Assembly: GCA_964439745.1 (NCBI GenBank)
Contig: CAYTQK010000003.1
Span: 1-32,620, forward strand
Source: CAYTQK01 sp964439745
Lineage (GTDB): Bacteria > Desulfobacterota > Desulfobacteria > Desulfobacterales > Desulfosudaceae
Length of the DNA: 32,620 bases
Direction: 5' to 3'
This document shows, one piece after another, positions 1 through 11,411 of this stretch. Under the pieces are notes generated by a model. The model worked only from the letters and a program-made list of their open reading frames with translations. It ran no database searches and was not told the origin of the DNA. The position numbers and the translations under genes were made by a program. Numbering within the stretch: the first letter of the stretch is position 1; each line of letters opens with the position of its first letter.

Positions 1-30
1 TGGGAGGTTATTATGCCATCATTTATATAA

Positions 31-48
31 CATGTCAAGTGTGACATG
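31..48. repeat. Short inverted repeat just past bioB
   Basis: Seven-base arms CATGTCA (31-37) and TGACATG (42-48) flank a four-base spacer, three bases beyond the bioB stop. In the bioB direction it is followed by AT-rich sequence but no clear run of T. It may be a weak terminator for the biotin operon or an operator for whatever lies outside the window; the sequence does not decide. Confidence 0.35.
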
Positions 49-51
49 ACA

Positions 52-1047
52 CTAGCGGGGCCGGGGGCTCATCTCCAGGCTTTCCAGCAGGGCCAGGTCG
101 TCGGTCAGGGTGCGGCCCCGGGTGGTCAGGTAGTCCCCGGTCATGACGCCGCTGGCACCGGCATAAAAGACCAGGGGATGCAGCGCGCCCAGGTTGTGCT
201 CCCGGCCGCCGCAGACGATGATCTCTTTATCGGGTAGCACGTATCGCATAACAGCTATTATTTTCCAGCACTTCATGGGGGTCAAGGACGACCGGCCGGC
301 GGCCGGGGTGCCCGCAATGGGCACCAGGAAGTTGACCGGTACGGCAGCCACCGCCAGTTCTTTCAGGGCGAAGGCCAGTTCGCAGATCTGGTCGTGGCTT
401 TCGCCCAGGCCGAAAATACCTCCGCAGCATACCCGCAGGCCGGCCGCCCGGGCCGCCTGGACGGTGGCCACCCGGTCGGCATAGGTATGGGTGGTGCATA
501 CCTGCTGGAACAAGCTGGCGGCGGTTTCCAGGTTGTGGTGGTAGGTGGATACCCCGGCCTGCCGCAGCAGCTCCAGTTCTTCTTCTGCCAGGATCCCCAG
601 GCTGGCGCAGGTGCCAAGCCGGCCGGTATCCAGGCTGGCCAGGGCGGCGGCCACCCGGCTGATTTCGTCATGGGACAGTTTTTTGCCGCTGGTTACGATG
701 GAGTAGCGATTAACGGGCGAATCTTCCAGGCGGCGGCCGGTTTCGGCCAGGTCGGCTTCGCTCATCAGCGGATATTCGGTGATGCCGGTGCGGCTGTGCG
801 CCGACTGGGCGCAGAAGGAGCAGTCCTCGCTGCAGCGGCCGGACTTGCCGTTGCAGATGACACACAGGTGAACCGTCCGGCCGAAATGGTGCTCCCGCAG
901 CAGGTCGGCCCCGGCGCAGAGGGACAAAACCGCCGCATCGGGGATGTCCAGCAGGGATCGATAGGTACCGGGATCAATGTCCTTACCGTCCAGGATCTGT
1001 TCGGCCAGTTTCAGGCAGTGCCGGCGGTTTTTGGCTGTAAGGCTCAT
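52..1047 (-). CDS. bioB: Biotin synthase, BioB
   Basis: A 331-aa radical SAM enzyme that inserts sulfur into dethiobiotin, the last step of biotin synthesis in the cytoplasm. The SAM-binding 4Fe-4S motif CSEDCSFC (CxxxCxxC) is seen near residue 72. Downstream cysteines in TCASLGIL and RVCCGGIFGLGES and the YHHNLETA stretch match the auxiliary-cluster and substrate positions of the family. Length is normal. The ATG overlaps the bioD stop as ATGA, so translation is probably coupled. It is the last gene of the bioAFDB operon. Confidence 0.97.
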   Translation of the reverse strand: MSLTAKNRRHCLKLAEQILDGKDIDPGTYRSLLDIPDAAVLSLCAGADLLREHHFGRTVHLCVICNGKSGRCSEDCSFCAQSAHSRTGITEYPLMSEADLAETGRRLEDSPVNRYSIVTSGKKLSHDEISRVAAALASLDTGRLGTCASLGILAEEELELLRQAGVSTYHHNLETAASLFQQVCTTHTYADRVATVQAARAAGLRVCCGGIFGLGESHDQICELAFALKELAVAAVPVNFLVPIAGTPAAGRSSLTPMKCWKIIAVMRYVLPDKEIIVCGGREHNLGALHPLVFYAGASGVMTGDYLTTRGRTLTDDLALLESLEMSPRPR

Positions 1048-1718
1048 GGTGTTCTTTTTCGGACGGTTTCCGGTGGCCGGACGAAATGGGCGAACTGGGC
1101 GGCCAGGACTGCCGGCGTTACTTCCGCCAGGATGTCAATCCGCGCCAGGACCGGCACCCGGCCGTAGGTTTCCACCGCCTGTTTATTCTCGTCGTTCGTC
1201 CCGCCGTTGAGGACCACCCCGAAGATCTTGATGCCGCGGCCGCGCAAATGTTCCACCGTCAGCAAGGTGTGGTTGATCATGCCCAGCCGGTCCGGCGCCA
1301 CCACCAGGGCCGGCACATTCAAATGTCGGATCAGGTCGCTCATGAGCTGCCTGTCGTTGAGGGGTACCATCACGCCCCCGGCCCCTTCGATCAGCAGGGT
1401 CTGCCCGGCAGAAATCTCAGGCACCGGCAGTTTTGCCAGATCGATGGTCACCCCCGAATCGGCCGCGGCCAGGTGGGGCGAGGCCGGCCGGGGCAGGCGC
1501 CAGGCTTCCGGCAGAAAATGGCCGGGGTCCAGACCGGTCTTTTGCCGGAGCCAGTCCGTGTCGGTGATTTCGTCCAGGCCGCTCTGCACCGGCTTCCAGT
1601 AGCAGCCGCCCAGGCCGGACAAGAGCACGGCCGCCACCAGGGTCTTGCCGATGCCGGTATCGGTGCCGGTGATAAACAGGCGGGGCGGAAAATCGGCGGC
1701 TGTCAGGGGCGGGTTCAT
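1044..1718 (-). CDS. bioD: Dethiobiotin synthetase, BioD
   Basis: A 224-aa ATP-dependent enzyme that closes the ureido ring of dethiobiotin from 7,8-diaminopelargonate and CO2. The P-loop GTDTGIGKT lies close to the N terminus and the second signature IEGAGGVMVPL is present. An ATG at 1730 is in frame, but I chose the ATG at 1718: it forms an ATGA overlap with the bioF stop like the other junctions of this operon, and has a GGAG ribosome site seven bases upstream. Its stop overlaps the bioB ATG in the same way. Confidence 0.95.
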   Translation of the reverse strand: MNPPLTAADFPPRLFITGTDTGIGKTLVAAVLLSGLGGCYWKPVQSGLDEITDTDWLRQKTGLDPGHFLPEAWRLPRPASPHLAAADSGVTIDLAKLPVPEISAGQTLLIEGAGGVMVPLNDRQLMSDLIRHLNVPALVVAPDRLGMINHTLLTVEHLRGRGIKIFGVVLNGGTNDENKQAVETYGRVPVLARIDILAEVTPAVLAAQFAHFVRPPETVRKRTP

Positions 1719-2875
1719 GGCGGACTCCATTGTTCCAGGGCCGCGGCCAGGGCCGCCACCTCGGCCTCGGTGTGCAGCGCGGACAGAGAGATGCGGATCC
1801 GGGAGCGTCCCGGCGGCACCGACGGCGGCCGGATGGCCACGGCCAGAAAGCCCTGTTCTTCCAGGTAGCCGGCCAGATCCAGGGCATCGCTCTCGGCGCC
1901 GATGATGACCGGGATGATCTGGCTGGCCGAGGCGCCGGTGTCAAAACCGGCCCGGCCCAGCCGCGAGCGCAGGTGTTCGGCCGTTTCCAGGAGCCGGATG
2001 CGTTCCGCGTCCAGCTGCGGGATCAGGTCCAGGGCGGCGTCGATTTCGCCGATCACGGCCGGCGGCAGGGCGGTGGTATAGATAAACCCGGCGCAGCAGT
2101 TGATCAGGTACTGCCGCAGTTTTTCGGAGCCGGCCACGTAAGCCCCGAAACTGCCGCCGCTTTTGCCGAAGGTGCCCATGACCGCGTCCACCGGCCGGCC
2201 GTCGGCCAGCCCCATGCCGTTTGTGCCGAAAACACCGGTGGCATGGGCCTCGTCCACCACCAGCAGGGCGTCGTACCGTTCCGCCAGGTCGAGCAGGTCG
2301 TCCAGTCGGCAGCAGTCCCCGTCCATGGAAAAAACGGTCTCGGTGACGATGATGATCCGGGAATATTCGTCCGGGCGGATGGTGCGCAATTGCTCTGCCA
2401 GGTCGGCCGGGTCGTTGTGGGCGAACTGCCGCACGGCGCAGCGGGCCAGCCGGCAGCCGGCGATGATGCTGTTGTGGTTGAGCCGGTCGGAAAAAATCAG
2501 GGTGTCCCTGTCGGCCAGGGCCGGCAGCAGGGTGGCGTTGGCCTGGTAGCCCGAGGAAAAGAGCAGGGCGCTTTCGGCCTGCTTGGCGGCGGCCAGCTTT
2601 TTTTCCACCTGATCCATGCATGCGTAATTGCCGCAGACCAGCCGCGAGGCCGTGGATCCGGCGCCGTATGCGGCCATGAAGACCGCGGCCCGTTCGGGCA
2701 GCAGCGGATGGCGGGACAGGCCCAGGTAATCATTGGCGCAGAAATTGATCAGTCGTCGTCCGTCTATATCCAGCCCGGCGCCGTCAAGCGGCTGGACCGG
2801 GCGAAGCCGCCGGACCTGGCCGGCCCGGCGCCGTCGTTCGAATTCCTCGTCGATGAAGTGAAATTTGTCGCTCAT
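1715..2875 (-). CDS. bioF: 8-amino-7-oxononanoate synthase, BioF
   Basis: A 386-aa PLP enzyme of the alpha-oxoamine synthase family that joins pimeloyl-ACP (or pimeloyl-CoA) with L-alanine to give 8-amino-7-oxononanoate. Visible family marks are NDYLGLSRHP, GAGSTASRLVCG, SSGYQAN, the VVDEAHATG aspartate, and TFGKSGG, whose lysine should carry PLP. Length is normal. The ATG overlaps the bioA TGA by four bases. No bioC, bioH or bioW lies in the window, so the source of the pimeloyl group is not seen here. Confidence 0.96.
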   Translation of the reverse strand: MSDKFHFIDEEFERRRRAGQVRRLRPVQPLDGAGLDIDGRRLINFCANDYLGLSRHPLLPERAAVFMAAYGAGSTASRLVCGNYACMDQVEKKLAAAKQAESALLFSSGYQANATLLPALADRDTLIFSDRLNHNSIIAGCRLARCAVRQFAHNDPADLAEQLRTIRPDEYSRIIIVTETVFSMDGDCCRLDDLLDLAERYDALLVVDEAHATGVFGTNGMGLADGRPVDAVMGTFGKSGGSFGAYVAGSEKLRQYLINCCAGFIYTTALPPAVIGEIDAALDLIPQLDAERIRLLETAEHLRSRLGRAGFDTGASASQIIPVIIGAESDALDLAGYLEEQGFLAVAIRPPSVPPGRSRIRISLSALHTEAEVAALAAALEQWSPP

Positions 2876-4173
2876 GACTGGTCCGGGTGTGCGGCGGCCA
2901 CCGCCTGCATGGCCGCGGTCAAATGGGATAGCTCTTCGGAGGAGATGATATAGGGCGGCATGATATAGAGCAGCCGGCCGAAGGGGCGAATCCAGACGCC
3001 GCGGTCGACCAGCTGCCGCTGGGCGGCGGCCATGTCCAGGGGAGACTTCATTTCCACCACGCCGATGCCGCCCAGGACGCGCACCGCGGCCACGCCGGGC
3101 AGATCCCGGCAGGCGGCCAGCTCCGCGGTCATCTGCTTTTCCAGGGCGGCCACTTTCCCCTGCCAGTTACTTTCCCGCAGGAGGGTGATGCTGGCCACGG
3201 CTACGGCGCAGGCCAGGGGATTGCCCATGAAGGTCGGTCCGTGCATGAACACCCCCGGGTCGGCCGCGGAGATGCCTGCGGCCACCTCGCCGGAGGCCAG
3301 GGCGGCCGCCAGGGTCATGTAGCCGCCGGTCAGGGCCTTGCCCAGGCAGAGGATGTCCGGGGAAATGCCGGCGTGTTCGCAGGCGAACATTTTTCCGGTC
3401 CGGCCGAAACCGGTGGCAATCTCGTCGCAGATCAGCAGAACTTCATACCGGTCGCACAATTCCCGCGCCCGGGCCAGGTAGCCGGGCGAATAAAAACGCA
3501 TGCCGCCGGCGCCCTGGACGACTGGTTCCAGGATGACGGCCGCGATCTGGTGGTGGTGATCCCGGAGCAGTGTGGCCAGGCCGGCAATATCTTTTTCGGT
3601 GCAGGGAGCGTCAAACGGGCAGGCCGGGGCCGCGGCAAAATAGTGCTGCGGCAGCACCTCGGTGAACAGGTGATGCATGCCGTTGACCGGGTCGCAGACC
3701 GACATGGCGCCAAAGGTGTCTCCGTGGTAGCCGCAGCGGATGGTCAGCAGCCGCGTCCTCTCCGGCCGGCTCCGGGCCTGCCAGTACTGCAGGGCCATCT
3801 TGATGGCCACTTCCACCGCGACCGAACCGGAATCGGCCAGAAAGACGTGATCCAGGCCGGCGGGGGTGAGTTCCACCAGGAGCCGGCTCAGCTCCACTGC
3901 CGGGCGGTGGGTCAGGCCGCCGAACATGACGTGGGCCATGCGGCCGGACTGGTCAGCCAGGGCCCGGTTCAAGACCGGATGATTGTAGCCGTGTATGGCC
4001 GTCCACCAGGAGGCCATGCCGTCAATCAGTTCCCGGCCGTCTTCCAGGATGAGGCGGCAGCCGCGGGCCGCCGCCACCGGGAAAACCGGCAGGGGGTGGC
4101 TCATGGAGGTATAGGGATGCCAGATGTGGGCCCGGTCAAAGGCCAGCATGTTTTCCGTATCGATTATCCTCAT
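2872..4173 (-). CDS. bioA: Adenosylmethionine-8-amino-7-oxononanoate transaminase, BioA
   Basis: A 433-aa class III PLP aminotransferase that converts 8-amino-7-oxononanoate to 7,8-diaminopelargonate, normally with SAM as amino donor. It shows HIWHPYTSM near the N terminus, MASWWTAIHGYNHP, LLICDEIATGFGRTG with the PLP-contacting aspartate, and LGKALTGGY with the PLP lysine. These are BioA rather than general ornithine-transaminase features. It is the first gene of the biotin operon. No good ribosome site precedes the ATG, and a TATAAT sits only five bases upstream, so the message may start at or next to the start codon. Confidence 0.96.
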   Translation of the reverse strand: MRIIDTENMLAFDRAHIWHPYTSMSHPLPVFPVAAARGCRLILEDGRELIDGMASWWTAIHGYNHPVLNRALADQSGRMAHVMFGGLTHRPAVELSRLLVELTPAGLDHVFLADSGSVAVEVAIKMALQYWQARSRPERTRLLTIRCGYHGDTFGAMSVCDPVNGMHHLFTEVLPQHYFAAAPACPFDAPCTEKDIAGLATLLRDHHHQIAAVILEPVVQGAGGMRFYSPGYLARARELCDRYEVLLICDEIATGFGRTGKMFACEHAGISPDILCLGKALTGGYMTLAAALASGEVAAGISAADPGVFMHGPTFMGNPLACAVAVASITLLRESNWQGKVAALEKQMTAELAACRDLPGVAAVRVLGGIGVVEMKSPLDMAAAQRQLVDRGVWIRPFGRLLYIMPPYIISSEELSHLTAAMQAVAAAHPDQS

Positions 4174-4178
4174 GGGAT

Positions 4179-4207
4179 ATTATAACTTACCGGGTTTGCG
4201 TGAAAAA
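4179..4207 (-). promoter_or_regulatory. Candidate bioA promoter
   Basis: On the minus strand a perfect -10 box TATAAT lies at 4179-4184, five bases before the bioA ATG. The -35 position (about 4202-4207, TTTTTC) is poor. If used, the transcript would start at or within a base or two of the ATG and be leaderless. I found no clear BirA-type operator palindrome. Confidence 0.3.
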
Positions 4208-4239
4208 TAAGCACGTCGGTTTTTAATCCCGTCAGGTTA

Positions 4240-5322
4240 TCAGCTTTTGGACTCGGCGTAAATCAGATTGATGGGCAGAGGAGCGTATTTACGTTTTTTG
4301 CCGCGGTTGGAAACGGGCAGGACATATTGGTAGCCGACGGTCAGCCAGGGAGTGGCCGGATTGAGGGTGCGCAGCTTGCCGTCCGAGGGCACCCGGGCAT
4401 GTTCAGTTTCCATATACAGTACCTGAAGCATGGCTACCCCGTCCTTGCCTTCGGTGGCAATGAGGTAGTTTTCTTGAATTTCTTTGAGGGTCAGGCTGTT
4501 GTCGTTGGCCAGGGATGACATCTCGCTTTTGGAAAGCTTGACCAGCGTGGACTTGCAAACCCCCCGTTCGGAAATGCGGGTCAATACCCGGGATTCGCTG
4601 CTGGCGGCATAAACCGTGCTGATGCAGGGCAGCTGCTTGAGAAACTGGGCCGCCACCAGGGCCGCGGTCCGGCGACCGCCGATCATGAAGGGAAAGCCGT
4701 AGTATTCAAACAACTTTTTCTGCAGGCTTTCGGCATACTTGTCCCCTTTTTCGTAAAGATCCTTGGAGATATACCGCAGGTACCGTCCCAGGTCTTCGGC
4801 GGCGGCGGCCACCGGCCAGTCGATCCGCACGTGAAAATGGGTCACGGCATAGCGGTTGGCCGAAACGCTGACCGGGTCGCGCTGGACCAGCAGGGCGTAA
4901 TCCAGGGGCAGCAGGTCTTTTAAGAAATTGAAAAAGCGGGCGTCTTTCAGATTTTTCTGGGAACGGTCAAACTCCTCGTCCAGGGGCAGGGATTTGGAGC
5001 GCAAAAGATTGGTCTTGGTGATCTTGTTGACATCAAAGAAACGAATGTGCTTTTTGCAGGTGTCGGGAATGGAATCTTCCACGAACAGCACCAGAAAGGA
5101 GTTGTGCAGCTCGTATTCCGTCTTGGGAAGCTGGGCCCGTGGTTTTAATTCTTTTTTTTCGATAAAAGGATAGGGTTCTTCCTTGCGGACAAAATTTTTG
5201 TATGAGTCGACTAAAGCTTGTTCCAGGATGAACTGATCCATGTCATCCCGGAGAAGTTCATAATACGAGCGGCGCAGTCGCTCTTCCGCGCTGAGTTCTT
5301 CCCTGGCCCGCCAGTGAAACAT
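4240..5322 (-). CDS. Unrecognised 360-aa soluble protein
   Basis: I do not recognise this family. The protein is hydrophilic, with no signal peptide or membrane segment, and rich in charged residues. The N-terminal third is helical in look (acidic, with many Arg and Tyr). Later there is FHVRIDWPVAAAAEDLGRY and a Gly-Arg-Arg patch, FMIGGRRTAALVAAQF, in the middle. The ATG has a good GGGAGAGG ribosome site and a plausible promoter. Its stop lies 66 bases before bioA, so read-through into the biotin genes is possible, but nothing in the protein suggests a biotin role. Codon use looks like that of its neighbours, and the frame is intact. Confidence 0.8.
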   Translation of the reverse strand: MFHWRAREELSAEERLRRSYYELLRDDMDQFILEQALVDSYKNFVRKEEPYPFIEKKELKPRAQLPKTEYELHNSFLVLFVEDSIPDTCKKHIRFFDVNKITKTNLLRSKSLPLDEEFDRSQKNLKDARFFNFLKDLLPLDYALLVQRDPVSVSANRYAVTHFHVRIDWPVAAAAEDLGRYLRYISKDLYEKGDKYAESLQKKLFEYYGFPFMIGGRRTAALVAAQFLKQLPCISTVYAASSESRVLTRISERGVCKSTLVKLSKSEMSSLANDNSLTLKEIQENYLIATEGKDGVAMLQVLYMETEHARVPSDGKLRTLNPATPWLTVGYQYVLPVSNRGKKRKYAPLPINLIYAESKS

Positions 5323-5359
5323 CGCCTCTCCCGCCGTTTGTTTTTATGCTATTTCAACC

Positions 5360-5388
5360 ATTTAACATGCTCCAGGCGATAAAGTCAA
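5360..5388 (-). promoter_or_regulatory. Sigma70-type promoter of the 360-aa gene
   Basis: Minus strand: -35 TTGACT (5383-5388), 17-base spacer, -10 TTAAAT (5360-5365). It places a start about 30 bases before the ATG at 5322. It may also feed the bio operon. Confidence 0.45.
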
Positions 5389-5484
5389 GCGATTATTAAG
5401 GATATTTCGGCATATTTTTTCCTGTTCCAGATTTCGATTGGAACCAAGCCCTATTCAGCCCGGATATTCCATGAAAACGCGGGG

Positions 5485-6663
5485 CTATTCTTCCAGGGCG
5501 GCCACGCCCGGCAGGGGTTTTCCCTCCATGAGCGTTAAAAAAGCACCACCGCCGGTGGAGATATAGGACATGCGCTCGGCCGTGCCGGCGGCCTGCACCG
5601 CCGAAACCGTGTCGCCGCCGCCGACCACGGTGTAGGCGTCCGTTTCGGCCAGGGCACGGGCGATTTCCCGGGTACCGGCGGCAAAGGATTCCATCTCGAA
5701 GATGCCCATGGGACCGTTCCAGATGATGGTGCGGGCCTCCCGGATCACGCCGGCAAACAGTCGAATGCTTTCCGGGCCGATGTCCAGGGCCATGGATTCG
5801 GCCGGAATCTTTTCTGTGGGCGTGTACCGGAAAGCGGCCTTTTCATCCATGCTTTCCGCCGCGGCTACGTCCATCGGAAGATAGAGCGCGACATTTTTCT
5901 CCCGGGCCGCCTTCATAACGGTCCGGGCCTCCTCGACCAGGTCTTCTTCCACCTTGGAGCGTCCGACCTCGGTTCCTGCGGCTTTCAGGAAGGTATTGGC
6001 CATGGCGCCGCCGATAATGAGCTGGTTGACGTTGTTGAGCATGTTGTAGAGGGCGGCCAGCTTGGAGGAAACCTTGGCCCCGCCGATAATGGCCAGCAGC
6101 GGACGTTCGGGCCGGCTCATGGCACTTTGAAAGGCGTTGATCTCTTTTTCCAGGAGGAATCCGGCCGCGCGGACGGGGATATGACGGGTGACGGCCGCCA
6201 CCGAAGCGTGCTTGCGGTGGGATACGGCAAAAGCGTCGTTGACATAGACGTCAATGTTTTCCGCCAGGGCGGCGGCAAAAGCATCATCGTTGTCTGTTTC
6301 GCCGGGGTGAAAGCGCAGGTTTTCCAGCAGCAGCACGTCGCCGGCCTTCATTCGGCGGATCTTGTCGGCCCGTGCGGAACCGACACAGTCTTCGGCCAGG
6401 TCCACCGGCTGTTCCAGCAGCTCCGCGAGATGTCCGGCCACCGGTGCCAGGCTGAATTCGGGCGCGGGTTTCCCCTGGGGTCTTCCCAAGTGGGAGGCCA
6501 GAACAACGCGGGCGCCCTGGTCGATCAGGTGCCGGATGGTCGGCAGCACGAACCGGATACGGGTATCGTCGGTGATCTGCTGCTGGGCGTTCAGCGGCAC
6601 GTTGAAATCCGCCCGGACCAGCACGGTCTTCCCGGAAACCTTACTCTTGGAAAGTGGTCTCAT
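5485..6663 (-). CDS. pgk: Phosphoglycerate kinase
   Basis: A 392-aa glycolytic/gluconeogenic enzyme that moves phosphate between 1,3-bisphosphoglycerate and ADP. Seen are RADFNVPLN, ASHLGRPQGK, the GGAKVSSKL and GGAMANTFL stretches, and GGGDTVSAV near the C terminus, all standard PGK signatures. The frame is open 42 codons further upstream, but that extension is low-complexity and overlaps the preceding 92-aa gene. I chose the ATG at 6663 because the protein then starts like other PGKs and a GGAAGGGGG ribosome site lies just upstream. It is the last gene of the hisS-to-pgk run. Confidence 0.96.
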   Translation of the reverse strand: MRPLSKSKVSGKTVLVRADFNVPLNAQQQITDDTRIRFVLPTIRHLIDQGARVVLASHLGRPQGKPAPEFSLAPVAGHLAELLEQPVDLAEDCVGSARADKIRRMKAGDVLLLENLRFHPGETDNDDAFAAALAENIDVYVNDAFAVSHRKHASVAAVTRHIPVRAAGFLLEKEINAFQSAMSRPERPLLAIIGGAKVSSKLAALYNMLNNVNQLIIGGAMANTFLKAAGTEVGRSKVEEDLVEEARTVMKAAREKNVALYLPMDVAAAESMDEKAAFRYTPTEKIPAESMALDIGPESIRLFAGVIREARTIIWNGPMGIFEMESFAAGTREIARALAETDAYTVVGGGDTVSAVQAAGTAERMSYISTGGGAFLTLMEGKPLPGVAALEE

Positions 6664-6697
6664 GCGTCCCCCTTCCCGGCGCCGGCCGCCGGCAGTC

Positions 6698-6976
6698 TCA
6701 CCGCTTCCGGCGACGCCCCGGTCTTTTTTTCTGTTGGATGGATTTTCTTCGGGCCCATCGTTCCAGAAACCCCATGTTGCCCGACGCATAGGCCCGATCC
6801 ACCTTTTCTTCGGTCAACTGCAGACCGTCTTTGCTGTGGATGGCCTGCGCCAGGCAGGCGGTTTTGTCGGGACAGGCCAGGCATTCGGCCGGGGTTTCCC
6901 GCAGACCGTCCGGCTGCATGGGAAAGACCCGGTCGAGGATGCCAAAACATGGCTTATGCGATTTGTCGTCCGTCAT
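6698..6976 (-). CDS. Small cysteine-containing protein, 92 aa
   Basis: A short basic protein with four cysteines, Cys10 (KPCFGILDRVFP) and then Cys32, Cys35 and Cys41 (ECLACPDKTACLAQA), spaced as in small metal-binding domains. The C terminus is strongly basic (KKRPGRRRKR) and could bind nucleic acid. It lies between radC and pgk. I chose the ATG at 6976; a TTG at 7030 would overlap the radC end and add residues unlike the rest. The ribosome site is weak. I have an uncertain memory of similar proteins in other Desulfobacterota, but know of no assigned function. Confidence 0.7.
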   Translation of the reverse strand: MTDDKSHKPCFGILDRVFPMQPDGLRETPAECLACPDKTACLAQAIHSKDGLQLTEEKVDRAYASGNMGFLERWARRKSIQQKKRPGRRRKR

Positions 6977-7007
6977 ATCAATGGCGCAAAAACAGTTCCC
7001 CGGCCGG

Positions 7008-7733
7008 TCACCACTGCTCCCCGGAATCAAAATCCCGGTTGAGGCGGGCGATGAAACCGTTGTCGGCGAAACTGTAATGCCCTTTTTCGGCGATGATAAT
7101 GTGCTCGTGAACGGTAATCCCCATCAGGCGGCAGGCGTACCAGAGCCGCCGGGTCAGGGCGGGGTCTTCGGCCGAGGGCTCCGGCTCGCCGGAGGGATGA
7201 TTATGGCAGAAGATCATGGCCGCCGCCTGGTTGGCCAGGGCCCGGCGCACCACCTCCCGGGGATAGACCGAACTCTGGGTAAGGGTGCCGGAAGAGAGGG
7301 TCTCCACCGCCAGCACCCGGTTCTTGGCATCCAGGAAAATCCCCAGAAAAACTTCCCGGGCCTTGTCCCGGATGGTGTGGTTGAGGTAGGCCAGCAGATC
7401 CCGGGAATTGCTGATCAGGGGCCGGTCGACCAGCTTTTTTTCCAGGTAGCGGTCGGATACGGCCTTGATCAGTTTCAGTCCGAAAACGTTGCGGGGACCG
7501 ATGCCCGGAATCCGGCAGAGCTCCTCGGTGGAGGCCTCCAGCACCCCCTGCAGCGAACGGAATTCCCGCAGGGCCGACTTGGCGGTATCCTTGCAATCCT
7601 TGACCGGGGTGCCGATGGTCAGCAGCAATTCGATCACCTCGTAGTCATGAAAAGCGTTCAGGCCGGCCGCCAGAAATTTTTCCCGCAGCCGCTGCCTGTG
7701 GCCGGTTCCTTTGTGCAGTGAGCTTGCCCTCAT
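7008..7733 (-). CDS. radC: RadC/YeeS-family JAB1/MPN domain protein
   Basis: A 241-aa protein of the RadC family, historically called a DNA repair protein although its biochemical role remains unclear. The N-terminal half has the helix-hairpin-helix ELCRIPGIGPRNVFGLK. The C-terminal half has the JAMM metalloprotease-like motif in HNHPSGEPEPSAED, which supplies two histidines and an aspartate for zinc. Length is normal. The ATG at 7733 has a GGAAAGG ribosome site; an in-frame start at 7781 adds only low-complexity residues. It follows gpsA after about 60 bases. Confidence 0.93.
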   Translation of the reverse strand: MRASSLHKGTGHRQRLREKFLAAGLNAFHDYEVIELLLTIGTPVKDCKDTAKSALREFRSLQGVLEASTEELCRIPGIGPRNVFGLKLIKAVSDRYLEKKLVDRPLISNSRDLLAYLNHTIRDKAREVFLGIFLDAKNRVLAVETLSSGTLTQSSVYPREVVRRALANQAAAMIFCHNHPSGEPEPSAEDPALTRRLWYACRLMGITVHEHIIIAEKGHYSFADNGFIARLNRDFDSGEQW

Positions 7734-7793
7734 GGCGTTGCCTTTCCGGCGGCCGCCGGCCCTCCCGGCCGGCGCTGGCATGCGCCTGCCGAA

Positions 7794-8829
7794 TCAGTAA
7801 GAATTTTTCACGTCTTCGTCAATCTCGTTCTTGAGCGACCGTGTCATCAGGCGAACGACCGCGTCCTTGGCGGAGACGCCTTCGTAGATCACGGCATAGA
7901 CTTCGTTGCAGATGGGCATTTCCACGCCCAGCTTGCGGGACAGGTTGTAAACCGACTTGGCCGTTTTTACGCCTTCGGCGACCATGCGCATTTCCGAGAG
8001 GATCTCGTCGATGGTCAGGCCTTCGCCCAGCTTCTTGCCGACGGTATAATTGCGGCTGAGATTGCCGGTACAGGTCAGGATCAGGTCGCCCACCCCGGCC
8101 AGGCCGGAAAAGGTGTGGGGATCGGCCCCGAGGGCGATGCCGGCCCGCCGGATTTCCGCCAGGCCGCGGGTGATCATGGCCGCGCGGGTGTTCAGGCCCA
8201 GGCCCAGGCCGTCCACGATGCCGGAGGCCAGGGCGATGACGTTTTTCATGGCGCCGCCCAGTTCCACACCGATGACATCGTTGTTGGTGTAGACCCGGAA
8301 GACGGGGGCGGAAAAGACCTGCTGCAGGTGGCGGCCAACTTCGGGATCCCGGGCGGCCACTGTCACCACGGTGGGAATGTCCGCGGCCACCTCCCGGGCG
8401 AAACTGGGACCGGACAGCACGGCCAGGTGGTCGCGGTCCACCGTCGGCAGGGCCTCTTCCAGCACGCCGGTCATGGTTAAATGGGTCTTGTTCTCGATAC
8501 CCTTGGACGCGGTCGCGACAATGGTTCCCGCGGCCAGGTGGGCGGCCATCTGCCCGGCCACCTGCCGCATCAGGTGGGAAGGCACCACCATCAGAACGAT
8601 GTCCCGGTCGGTAACGGCCTCGGCCAGGTCATTGGTCATCCGGATGCCCGGCGCCAGCTTGATGCCCGGCAGGTAGATCCGGTTTTCATGCTCGTCTTCG
8701 ATCTGGCTGCACAGTTCCGGTTCCCAGGCCCAGAGCAGGGGAGAGAGCCCCTTGCCGGCCAGCAGGTGGGCCAGGGCCGTACCCCAGCTGCCGGCACCCA
8801 CCACCGCGATATTGACTTGGTCGACATCT

Positions 8830-8837
<8 letters not shown>
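7794..8837 (-). CDS. gpsA: Glycerol-3-phosphate dehydrogenase [NAD(P)+], GpsA
   Basis: A 347-aa cytoplasmic enzyme that reduces dihydroxyacetone phosphate to sn-glycerol 3-phosphate for phospholipids. It begins with the Rossmann motif VVGAGSWGTALAHLLA, and has SGPSFAREV, the catalytic-lysine stretch AMKNVIALASGIVDGLG and GLGDLILTC-like GVGDLILTCTGNLSRN. The ATG at 8837 lies inside the end of gyrA (the gyrA stop is at 8830), with GGAG in the gyrA coding sequence as ribosome site, so it is probably coupled to gyrA translation. An upstream in-frame start at 8942 lies deep in gyrA and is less likely. Confidence 0.96.
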
Positions 8838-11325
<2,488 letters not shown>

Positions 11326-11411
11326 GGTCTTGATACCTTCACCGGGAGCCGTACCGTTTCCGGCCGGCTGCCCTTCCTAAAGTGGCCCGGTGCCGCCGGG
11401 GCGGGCGGTGA

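Noticed and set aside
4174..4239. BirA operator upstream of bioA
   Set aside because: No long interrupted palindrome of the GTTTAC/GTAAAC type was found in the gap.
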